This document shows, one piece after another, positions 18,763 to 29,281 of a DNA stretch of 29,795 nt. The DNA comes from Multifurca ochricompacta (lineage: Eukaryota; Basidiomycota; Agaricomycetes; Russulales; Russulaceae), in the NCBI GenBank assembly GCA_022496185.1, contig WTXG01000368.1, forward strand, positions 1-29,795. Direction: 5' to 3'. Below the pieces are notes generated by a model that had not been told where the DNA came from, searched no databases, and saw nothing but the letters and a program-made list of their open reading frames with translations. The translations under genes and the position numbers were made by a program. Position 1 is the first letter of the stretch, and every line of letters starts with the position of its first letter.

Positions 18763-21700
18763 ATGGGACGGCCTACATTCAAGTGATAATCTCACATCAT
18801 GTATATAGATCATCTCTAAAGTCAATGAAAGTATCTGTTCCCTTACATGACGCGACAAATAAGGCCCACATACAAGCACTTGTCGATAGCGGTGCAACCG
18901 AAAACTTCATCAACTATCGAACGGTCATTAAACATCGCCTCCCCATGAAACGATTAACTATTCCAAAAAAACTCCAGAACGCAGACGGATCGCCCAATCA
19001 AACACACACTATCACACGATGTGTAGACCTCAAAGTCACGACTAATAACAAACAACAGAATCATCGCTTCTATGTTGCATCTATCGGCTCGGATGAAATG
19101 ATTCTAGGATACCCCTGGCTTGCCGTGAATAACCCGAATATCGACTGGACAACGGGAACCCTCAACCAATCGCTCACGTTCAACCTACCCGACAGTCGAC
19201 TTAAACGTCTGAATATAGCACAAGAATTAGCGATCAAAGCCAAAGACTCGACAGAGCGGACTTGGGACCAGATCGTTCCGAAAGAATATCATCAGCATCA
19301 AAAAGTCTTTAGCGACCAAGAGGCACAATGATTCCTGGCGGCACGAACCTGGGATCACAAGATCGAACTAAAACCAGAAGCACCTGCTACGTTAGATTGC
19401 AAAATCTACCCATTAGGACCAGGCGAACAGGACGCACTCAATAAATTCCTAGACGAGCATTTACAGAAGGGATATATTACTGAATCCAAATCACCCTACG
19501 CATCCCCCTTCTTCTTCATAAAGAAAAAAGATGGGAAGCTACGTCCCGTCCAGGATTACCGAAAGCTCAACAGTTGGACTATCAGAAACACATATCCATT
19601 ACCCCTCATACCTGAGCTTATCGATTGCGTACGAGGGAGCACTCTATTCACCAAAATGGATATCCGCTGGGGCTACAACAACGTGCGGATCGTACCAGAA
19701 GATTGTTGGAAGGCGGCTTTCAAAACTAATCGCGGCCTCTATGAGCCTAACGTGATGTTTTTCGGACTAACCAACTCTCCAGCAACATTTCAAACCATGA
19801 TGAACGCAGAATTCCACGAAGAATTGGATGAACACGACGCTTCGGGAAAGGCCTGGTTTACGGTGTATATGGACGACATTTTAATACATACGGACTCCGA
19901 TCCCGTAAACCACCGGTCTAAAGTCCACCGCATCCTGGACAAACTCAATAAACTCGATCTGTATCTTAAACCAGAAAAATGTGCCTTCGAACAAACACGA
20001 ATTGAGTACCTTGGCTTAATCCTAGAAGGGAATCGAGTTCATATGGATCCGGTAAAAGTTGAAGGTATCACGACCTGGAAAACCCCGACCACGGTTAAGG
20101 AAGTCAGATCATTCCTTGGGTTCTGTCAGTTCTATAGGCGGTTTATACAAGGCTTCAGTAAAATTGCAGCACCCTTGAATGCTCTCACTAGTGTGAAGAA
20201 TCCATGGAAATGGACAACTGACAAACAAAACGCCTTCGACACTCTAAAAAAACGAGTGACTTCACAACCCGTCCTCGCCCAACCAGATTTCACCAAACCT
20301 TTCATCGTAGATACAGACGCCTCAGGGTTCGCAATCGGAGCAATGCTTAGCCAGAAGGATCACGACGGACAACTACATCCCATCGCATATCTCTCTAAAA
20401 CATTGGACGCCACCCAACAAAATTGGGACATTTACGATCGAGAACTGTTCGCAATTATGGTCGCCTTCCGAACATGGCGCCAATACCTTCTGGGAGCCCA
20501 AGACCAGGTACAAGTGCGCACCGATCATAATAATTTACAATATTTTAAAGAACCGCAAAAACTCAATCGATGCCAAGCACGGTGGCTTCAAGAATTAGCG
20601 GACTTCGACTTCTCCCTCGAACATGTCCCCGGCAAACTCCACACAGTAGCCAACATGCTATTGCGTAGACCCAATGCCGAACACGGCGATAATGACAATG
20701 AAGCAGTCACCATGTTACCACTGGCGCTCTTTGTCAAAGTAGCCAGAACCAATAAACTCCCGTTTCCCCAAACCTTGCCCGAACAACAGCGCATTCTGCA
20801 CCAGCACCATGATCATGTCTTAGCGGGACACCCCAGCATTGATAAAACAATCAGAAAAATTCAGCAAGACTACGAAGGTCCAGGACTTACGGACTTTGTA
20901 CGCGAATACATTCACGGGTGTGCGCCATGTCAAGAAAATAAGCCTAGACTGACAAAAAAGGTCCCACTCTTCCCACTAGACGTACCGGCGTCCGCGGGTC
21001 CATTCCAATACATTGCCATGGACCTCATCACGGATCTCCCTGTCTCGGGTCGCTACGACACAGTACTAACCATTGTGGATCAAGGATGTTCAAAAGCGGC
21101 TAAATTCATTCCGTGCTCGAAAGACATCACGGGTGAAGGAATTGCGACACTTTATTATCGACACGTATTCCCACTATTCGGCATCCCGCGCCGTATCATT
21201 TCAGATCGTGATCCGCGCTTCACTTCGCAATTCTCTCGAGCACTAGCGGCTACCCTCCAGATCCAACAGAACCTATCCACAGCATTTCACCCTCGCACGG
21301 ATGGAGCAAGCGAGCAAATGAATTTATGGTTAGAACAATACCTCCACCTCTGGGTCGGTAACGATCAACATCAATGGGCCAACTTCCTCCCGCTTGCCGA
21401 ATATGTCCATAATTCCTGGACACACGATCGAACTAAGTTGTCTCCACACGCACTACTTCACGGCGTTTCACTGGATTGGAAAGCAGAATTATCCGACACG
21501 GATGTCCCTCGCCTAGACGACCGCCTAAACAGTCTACGACACGCCCGCATGTGAGCCGAAGCGGCCTTCCGTTCACACGCTACACGCCCATCCTATCCGG
21601 AGTTCCCCGTCGGTTCACAGGTCTGGCTCGAAGGTCGCAACATCAAGACACACTTCCCCTCAACAAAACTTGCCCAGCACCGGTATGGCCCGTTCCAGAT

Positions 21701-22052
21701 CTTAGACCAAATCTCTCCAGTGGCCTATAGATTATCTCTGCCACCCCATATGAAGATCCACAATGTTTTCCATGTTGATCTTCTGTCCCCTTACAAAGAA
21801 ACAGATGCACATGGCCCAAACTTCTTAAGACCTCCACCTGACATTATAAACCACGAGGAAGAATACGAAGTGGAAGCCATTTTAGATCACAGACTCCATG
21901 GGCGCTCTCAGAACTTACAGTTCCTGGTCAGCTGGAAGGGATATCCCACGAGTGACAACTCCTGGGTAAATAAGGAGGACTGCCACGCCCCTGACCTTGT
22001 GAAACAATACTACGATTCCATTTCTAGGCGCCAGGGTCGACGCCACTCTTAA
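18759..22052 (+). CDS. pol: Element C pol: PR-RT-RNase H-integrase-chromodomain (two in-frame TGA)
   Basis: About 1,097 codons in the -1 frame after gag. Protease LVDSGATENF (residue 43). Reverse transcriptase: [29 protein letters not shown] and an intact YMDD near residue 370. RNase H: VDTDASGFAIG, DRELFAI, RTDHNN; the final ADALSRR-type motif reads VANMLLRR, replacing its Asp by Asn. Integrase: zinc finger GHPSIDKT to CAPCQENK, then MDLITDLP, ISDRDPRF and SEQMN (the D,D,E residues). The chromodomain FLVSWKGYPTSDNSW lies near residues 1050-1065, thought to direct integration to marked chromatin. TGA codons at 19329-19331 and 21552-21554 interrupt. At the first, B has Cys (TGC/TGT), in line with an ancestral CGN Arg codon. 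It ends with TAA, followed in frame by ORF3. Confidence 0.92.
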
Positions 22053-22059
22053 AGGGGGG
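22051..22059 (+). promoter_or_regulatory. Possible second polypurine tract at the pol/ORF3 junction
   Basis: AAAGGGGGG overlaps the pol stop and resembles the 3' polypurine tract. It could prime an additional plus-strand start; B and D lack it. Confidence 0.3.
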
Positions 22060-22112
22060 TGCATCTACCCCAACAATCTGTGTCCCCATCCTTTTCTTTT
22101 CCTTCATCCCCT

Positions 22113-23315
22113 ATGGCACGTATAAAACGCCCTGCTTGTCTTACTCAAGAACGCAAATTTTATCACATCACCCCAAGAATGTCCACCTCTCAATTCCGCC
22201 ACCCTCTTACTGGACGAGCACCGTCCCCCATCGACGATCCTGAGGTCTTTGAAGCTACCAGGTCTGCTGCCATGGATGCCGCTACTAAGGGTGCACTAAG
22301 ACGACCGCTGGATGCCCCCACACTTCCTCCCACACCCATCACAACCCCTCTTCCTTCTCCACCATGCCCATCAACACCTTTTACTTTGTCCGACGACCCG
22401 GCCACCAATCTCACTCAGGCAATGGTACTCACAGCTGCAAACCAGACGTTGGAAGACGACATCCGCAACAGAGTCTTACTTCTACTGGAGGAAGCCCGCA
22501 CTAGACTACAGACCCATGGACCCCCACCTGATGACCCCCACTTTGTCTATCGCCCTACGACCCCCACCTTTGCACACCTCCCAGCCGAAGATATTGTCAC
22601 ACAAACACAACGTGAAGTCAACGAACCTGGTTCAGACTACGACTCTCCTGGCTTCCCCTTTCAACGCAACCATGTCCACTCCCCCCGCTTCATTCCACAG
22701 CAGATCATTGACAAAGATGGCCACCTTGACACTGCTCGTTGGGTTGCCTTTGAATACCGTTGTGTGGACCCTCGTGTTTACTTCACAATGGGAAAGCATC
22801 ACCCCATCAGCCATGCTCCGCTCTATGCCACCACCTTCTACCGCTTTGCTCATGGCCCCAACCCTCTTCTCTCTGCTCACCAACAACACCTATTTGATGA
22901 CAACCAATCCTACACCCCCCTGGTGGACAAAGCTCTAGACGACATGCATGATCCAGGAGCCTGGGCCGAAGTCTCTCGTTTCCGCCACACCACTTACCGC
23001 CTGGATGAAGCCCATCGCAACATTGCTCACTGGCGATGACAGGCTGACAGAGCCTCACAAAGCATCCGCGAAGCCACACACGCCATGTCACGCACTGACC
23101 TCTACTACAGAGTATTCCCCCACCTCACTTATATTCACGCCCCTTCACGCTCCATCCCTCCCACCCAGGTTGCTCGTTTTGTACCAGACCCTGAACTATG
23201 TGCAGTCTTACAAGCTGGGGGACCAGGCAGTCGACATCTCCCTCACCGTCGTCAGGCGCGCCGCTCACCACCGCGCATTGCCAATCAACTTCAGACTGAC
23301 GAACCCACTGTCTGA
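22113..23315 (+). CDS. Element C third ORF (ORF3), homologous to B/D ORF3 (one in-frame TGA)
   Basis: About 400 codons, in the same frame as pol after its TAA (22050-22052). First ATG is 22113 (MARIKRPACL); the frame is open from the TAA. The N-terminal part is Pro/Thr-rich. The middle resembles the B/D protein in spacing and residues: GFPF..., a KDGHLDTARWVAFEYRC segment against DGTVAIAKYIFYTNGG, HAPLYATTF against YGAPVYLEE, and ALDDM...AEVSRFR against VLSDM...AEVMRLQ. Unlike B/D it lacks the C-terminal Cys/His clusters and ends in a basic tail. TGA 23037-23039 interrupts it. Family not recognised; conservation of position and sequence across distant elements argues for an element function. 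Confidence 0.75.
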
Positions 23316-23330
23316 GGTCAGACAGAGGCT

Positions 23331-23344
23331 TACAAAGGGGGTAA
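23331..23344 (+). promoter_or_regulatory. Polypurine tract of element C
   Basis: ACAAAGGGGGTAA directly precedes the 3' LTR, as expected for plus-strand priming. Confidence 0.75.
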
Positions 23345-23957
23345 TGTGACGGTTTTGTCTGTTGGTGTTAGGGTCATGTGTACCATGTGCTTTTCTTTCT
23401 CTTTTGTCTTACATTTACTATATCACGCAGATACACACATGACTTGCTTATGAAGGACTTATTACTTACATGCTGACTGACTTGCTTACTGATCTTACTT
23501 AGTGGCTTACTGATCAACATCCAGAGGGCGCAACCCCTCTCCTTTCTTTATCCTTCTGGGGTATTCTACTGTACAACCATTAGACTACCTAGTGAACGCT
23601 CTAGTAACTACCAGAACCAACCTTCATAGCATAGAACATGTATATAAACCCCTAGTAGATCAGAGTAAGACTCTAAGTCTGTTCTTCTGTAGCAATACAG
23701 GTGTACTGGGACTCACATTACTTGACTGAGAACACCTTCCACTTGAAACCTTTAAGCCGCGCCTTGAAGGAACTTCGACCCCTTGAAACTTGCAGCAGGA
23801 CTTAGTGTCACTGCTCGACTTTGTCTCGCGCGTGTGCCCCCTTTGATCGGCACAACTTGACCTAGTTTGGAACCTTGACTTGGTAAGAGGCTCTTGTAGC
23901 CTTGACAGACAACCTCAAACCCCGAACTTCGACACAGCACCACACCTTGCTGTGACA
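23345..23957 (+). repeat. 3' LTR of element C (613 bp)
   Basis: Identical to 16693-17305 by direct base comparison, indicating a recent insertion. Followed by the target duplicate GCGGA. Confidence 0.96.
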
Positions 23958-25859
23958 GCGGACTATACATTTTCATCATACCTTTCTTGTTTCAATACTG
24001 CTTACTGAGGATCCAACTCCTCCCTCTACTGGAGTCTAGTATGTTCTACTGTGCAACCTCTAGACATTACTTCATAGTACTAGAATCTTCTCTATACTAT
24101 GACATAGCTACTCCACATGTACTTAAGGACCTACTAGAATAGAGAGACAGACTAAGTCTGTTCTCTTGTGTCCAATCCAAGGTGCTTTGACTTCTCTAGA
24201 ATCCCTCTGCTAAAGACCCCTCCCCCCTTGAACTCTCCAAGACGTGACTTGGAGAGCCTTTGTCATAAGAGCTAGTTGCAGGACTGAGCGTCTCTGCCGT
24301 TGACTTCAATTCTCGCATGTGCCCCCTGACTTTGCTGTGGGCTTGAATCCAATTGACTCTGGTGTGACCAGACCTTGACTTCAACTTCACTGGAACCTTG
24401 CCCTGTCTAGACTTGAAGGCCCACTCCTGTTCAACATCGACACAGTTCCGCACCTAACTGTGACAAGAAGGGTGAGTGGATGGGAAGTTCTTGACAACTA
24501 CAATGGAGGAGGTGAAGGCATCAACGGCAGCATTGGCAGTGACAAAAGACATGATGGACTGGATGGTGTTAGAACGTTGCTGAGAGAGCATGTACTGGGG
24601 ATTTGATGGGGTCTGGGGTTGCTTCTTTTAAGCGTTCTTGGGCACTTCTGGGTGTCAGATGTGGAACTCCGAGATAAGGACCAGGGCAGAGATATCCCCA
24701 GCTGGTTCCCACAAGTTGTCAGAGTCTGGGAATCCCTTCCACTTAACTAGGTAGTGCAGCTTGCGCCCTCAGCCTTTTCGCTTTGAGTCTAGAATGCATT
24801 CCACTTCCCACTCCTCTTCTCCGTCGATAAGGTCAGGTGGGGGTCTTGGGAAGTTCTCCCCATGGATGGAGGTTTCCTTATATGGGGTTAGAAGCTTGGC
24901 ATGGAAGACAGGATGGATCTTCCATTTCGGCGGCAACTGTAGTTCATAGGATATGTCTGACAGCTTCCTTGTGATCTGGAAGGGTCCATGACATTGGGGC
25001 ACTAGTTTGGTCAAGGGGTGTGATGTGTGAATGTTCCTTCCCTCAAGCCATACCCAGTCATTGGTCTGATAGGGTGTGAATGTGCTTGGCTGTGCAGCCA
25101 AGAGTTGCTGCACCTTTACCAGGTTTTCATTGGCTGATCATCATAGCTCTTCCCATTGGCTTATCCATTGGGTTACTGAAGGGACATGAGTGGGCTTATC
25201 TGTCCATGTGGTGCGTGGAGTCCAGCCCATGATAAGGGAGAAGGGGGTGGCTTTTGTTGTTCCATTGGGCCATGAGTTGTGAGCAAACTCCGTAGTTGAC
25301 AGCCATTCCGCCCAGTCATCTTGTCAGCTGTTGCACCAAAATCGAAGGTATTGTTCTAACCATTGGTTTGTTCGCTCGGACTGTCTGTCCATTTGTGGAT
25401 GGTAAGCTGTAGAGATATTCTGTGCGATGTCTAACGTCTTGCATAGGGCTCTAGCAAATGCCAATGTGAATCAGGTATCTTGGTCAGATATAATCTTCTT
25501 GGGGAGTCCATAGTGTGGTATACATGGTTCAGGTATAGCTTTGCCACTCCTTCAGCTGTGATAGTTTCGTTGCAGGGAATGAATAGGGCCGCTTTGGAGC
25601 AATCATGGTCAGTGATCGTGAGGATGGTGTTGAAGCCCTGTGATTTGGGTAGTTTGACAATAAAGTCCATGGCAATGGTCTGGAAGGGAGTTGATGCGAT
25701 GGGAGTGATGGGGTGTATTGGTGGGACTTTCAGGTGTGTGTAAACCTTGTTTGCTTGACATGCTGTGCATCCTTGTACATAGCTCTCAATGTCCTTTTCA
25801 TATTGGGCCACCAATAGTCTCTTTTGGCAAGGGCATAGGTATTGGCGATGCCAGGGTGG

Positions 25860-26453
25860 CCAGCTGTTACAATCCCTGCCGAGCAACCCCGTTTTCTTTC
25901 ACCTTCCTAACAGCAACCCATCTTACCACCCACTCTGCACTTCATGATCACGTCTCCATCCTGGGACCCATCACGTGCCTTGCTCCCGTCCCCATGATTT
26001 GCTTTGCATCTATTGACGAACTGTATATCTATGTTTGACCCTTTATCATGTTATCTCTTTATCTTTATGTTCAGACACTTACTTAATACCCTATCAGAAG
26101 CCCGACTTTACGCCGTCCGCTTCCGTATATTTGGGCCCACCTGACTCCGGTTCCTTATCTCATAGATGCCCATTCGATTACATATATAAGTCCACTGTAA
26201 CTACATTGTAGACCTCAGACTTGACTTATTGAATACATCGGTGTTCGTCTTCTGGACTTCCCCTTGAAACCTTTGACTTGATCGTCTCAGTGCTTTCGGC
26301 ACTTTCTGCTCAACATCGTCACTAGGGAACAGCCCCTTTGACTTTGACTCATCCATTGAACTCCAAGAGGTCCTATTGACCTCTTATCTGAACGAACAAA
26401 CAAAGCTGTTGCACAAGTCATGCAGAACATCTCGCACCAGACATAACACCAGC
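25860..26453 (+). mobile_element. Solo LTR (family 1, 584 bp) in element D integrase, plus orientation
   Basis: LTR 25865-26448 (TGTTACAATCCC to GACATAACA) with the target duplication CCAGC at 25860-25864 and 26449-26453. Joining the flanks restores the integrase zinc-finger region seen in B near 9775. It is close in sequence to the element A LTR in reverse orientation. Confidence 0.95.
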
Positions 26454-26594
26454 AGAAGGAGATCATGGTGAAAATGGATCACCCCCCTCTTAATGTTGTC
26501 ACCACCAGTGACAACAAGCCGATCTCCATCTTTCCACCAAAGGCCACTGATTTCTTTTAAGTTGTGTGCTGCAGCCCATGAACGGCATAGTTCT

Positions 26595-27197
26595 TGGTTT
26601 GTAATGCCTGGTGTGGGTGTTCAGCACAACGTGTGACAAGTCATGTAGCGAAACTATGAGTCAAGTGTGCACTGTCTTTCAAGTACACGGAGATCGGGTG
26701 AGGAGTCAATACCAAGGAGCTAATCCCTTAGTACCAGTGAGCAGAAGAGTGCCAGAAGCACTGAGATGATTCAAGAGTCGGGTCCTAGAGATCACCCAGA
26801 AGGTAATGCACCAAGTCGATTAAGAAGTTGAGTCTAAGGCATACAGGCTATCTAGGCAGGCCTTATATACATAATAGAGATCAGAGTCTGAATCAGAGTA
26901 ACGTACTCAATGTATCAATGAAGTCGTAATCTAACTGAATGGGGAACAGAATCAGGGTGGGCCAGGTGAGAATATACGTAGATGAATCTGGTATAGTCAT
27001 GATTCTGGTGGGAAAATACGTAAGAGTTCTTGTGTAAAATATGAGTCAGAGATAAGCACAGCCCAGGTCAGAGATAAGGAACAAATATGTACAAAGGAAG
27101 TCATAAACGTAATCAACAAAGGACAAATGAGGCCAAACAGCATGTCACGTGAAAAGAAAAGGAAATGAGACAACGTAGCAGGGTTCATAACATGGTT
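26595..27197 (-). mobile_element. Solo LTR (family 2, 593 bp) in element D RNase H/integrase linker
   Basis: LTR 26600-27192 (TGTAATGCC to TTCATAACA) with the target duplication TGGTT at 26595-26599 and 27193-27197. Joining the flanks restores the linker seen in B near 9930. Its minus-strand TATATAA is followed after 34 nt by AGACTCAACTT, the same promoter layout as the family-1 LTRs. The fragment at 1346-1698 is a second copy. Confidence 0.95.
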
Positions 27198-29281
27198 CAT
27201 GTTTTGGGAAATTTGTGCCCATAGGCCCATGTCATGGAGACTGACCATGGTGGTCTTTGCAAATACTTCCTCTGGGAGGACAGTGATGTCGTTATTGTCA
27301 TCCTCGCCCATGTGCATATCTGGCCTGTGCGACAGCGCATCCACTCTAGCATTCTGGCTTCCAGCAATGTGTTTCAAGGTGAAGTTATATTCTTCTAACT
27401 CCAGGACTTCTCGTGCCACATGTTGACTGATTTTGTGGGGTTCCTTCCAATACAATAGGTTGGAATGGTCAGTGTGGATGATGGTTTTATGAGGAGTTCC
27501 TGCCAGGTAGGGTTGCCAGTGTCATAATGCCTTGACTATGGCTAAGAGTTCCCTGTCCCAGATGTCATAGTTCTGTTTGGCTGGGGAGAAGGTTTCGGAG
27601 TAGTATGCCACTGGGTGAAGTGTTGTGTGGCATCTCTCTGGTATAACACTGCCCCATTCGCAAAGTGAGAGGCGTCCACTTCTAATTCAAAGGGGTGACT
27701 CAGATCTGGTTGGATGAGTACTGGTTCTGAGCCGACAAGGTCCCTAATCTGTTCAAACGCCTGTTGCTGTGCTATACCCCAATGCCATGGTACATCCTTT
27801 TTTAATAGATCATTTAATGGTCGTGCAATGCCTGAAAACCCCTTGACAAAGCGCCAGTAGAAGTTACAAAACCTGATGAATGATTGGACATCCTTGACGC
27901 AGGTTGGCACAGGCCATTCCCGGATCCCTTGTACTTTAACGGGATCCATGCACACTTGTCCTCCTTCTAAGATAACTCCTAGGTACTCAATGCTTCATTG
28001 TTCGAAGGAGCACTTGGCTGGTTTGAGGTACAGGTCATGTTCTTGTAATATGTCCAGTACCTGATGCACGCGGTCTCGATGGTGGTCTAAGTTGTCTGGG
28101 GTGGCTACTAAGATGTTGTCCATGTAGACCACCACTTCTCTGGTAAGAATAAGATCATGGAAGATGTGGTTCATCATGGACTGGAACGTTGCTGGTGAGT
28201 TTGTAAGACCAAAGAACATGACATTTGGTTCAAACAACCCCTTGATTTGTTTTGAATGCCGCTTTGCACTGGTCACCTTCCTTGATTCTGACATTATTGT
28301 AACCCCATCGCACATCCATCTTCAAGAAGAGGGACTTATCCCTCATGGTGTCAATGAGCTCAGAGATGAGCGGCAGGGGGTAGGTGTTTTTCACAGTGTG
28401 AGCATTGATTCACTGATAATCCTGGACCGGTTGTAGCTTACCATCCTTCTTTTTGATAAAGAAGAAGGGTGAGGCATACTGCGACTTGGATGGGCAAATG
28501 TACCCTTTTGCCAAATGTTCTTCAAGGAATTCTGTCAGTGCCACCTGTTCAGACTGGGACAGTGGATAAATTTTGCAATCTATCGCCACTGGCGTATCAG
28601 GAGCAGGTCTATGGCGTGATCCCATGGTTGGGAGGGGGAAAACACTGTGACTCTTCTTTGGAGAACACTTTCCAATGCCAGTGATAGGTGCTTGGTACTA
28701 CGTTGCTGTAAGTCCTCTCTGTCTGCCCCTGTATTGCCTTTTGGGCTAACTCTGACGCTTTGGTGGTATACAGCGACCTGGGTCTTCTTCATCTGTACTT
28801 GTGGCTTTTACTGTCAGATGTCTGATTGCGTAATCATAGCCTATCAATGTAATGATGGTGGGATATGAATCTTTATCCATCGTCACATCAGCCCAGTTGA
28901 TCTTTGGTTCGAATGCGGTGAGCCACAGATATCCCAGGATAAGATCTTCATCCCCTAAGTTGGTAATCAGAAGCAAATGACTTTTGTTGTTTCCCCAACT
29001 TGGACATTCAGGGTCAGTATAATGTGTGATTTTCCAGCGTGATTGGCCATTCCATCAATATTCCAGATATTCTTTTCTGGGGAAGAGCCAGTATCCCCAG
29101 GCTTAAGGTTTTTGATCAGTCATGGACTAATAAAGTTGTCTGTGGCTCCAGAGTCCACTAAGATATCTCAGTCGGCCGTCCTCTGTGTAGTCTCGAAATG
29201 AACTGGTATTTTCAACAATTTGAATTGACTATGTACACAGAGGTAACATGGAGTGCTCATGCCCAGGCCGATGGGGTAGAG

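Larger units (their letters stand above)
16688..23962 (+). mobile_element. Element C: complete Ty3/gypsy chromovirus, young
   Basis: A 7,265-bp element (16693-23957) flanked by the exact duplication GCGGA (16688-16692, 23958-23962). Two 613-bp LTRs are identical base for base by direct comparison. Internal order: self-priming PBS, gag, pol ending in a chromodomain, ORF3, polypurine tract. Coding sequence is richer in CpG than B and D, in keeping with youth. Four in-frame TGA codons (18223, 19329, 21552, 23037) break its ORFs, so this copy is not autonomous unless they are read through. Confidence 0.96.
16648..24470. mobile_element. Solo LTR (family 4, about 543 bp) in element D ORF3, itself split by element C
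   Basis: The LTR consists of 16653-16692 plus 23963-24465, with TGTGACAGAC at its start and CTAACTGTGACA at its end. The target duplication AGAAG is at 16648-16652 and 24466-24470; joining the flanks restores the ORF3 sequence seen in element B. The LTR resembles the C family and has an AAGTCTGTTCTC seed within an inverted repeat near 24145-24170, downstream of a TATA-poor region. Element C inserted 40 bp inside it. Confidence 0.93.
15535..24591 (-). pseudogene. Element D ORF3, split by a nested LTR insertion
   Basis: Homolog of the element B third ORF, in two pieces: 24591-24466 (N-terminal, MLSQQRSN...) and 16652-15535, separated by the family-4 LTR and element C. The start ATG is 36 nt after the pol TAA (24628-24630), the same spacing as in B. 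The middle domain (LEFPFFTNNPNSS, AKYIFYTNGGMD, GAPVYLEE), the helix-rich segment and the C-terminal Cys/His clusters (CWQC, CCHC, CIFC, CGKC) are all present. A TGA at 16000-16002 sits at the codon that is also TGA in B (7730-7732). The protein family is unknown to me; destroyed by the insertion. Confidence 0.75.
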
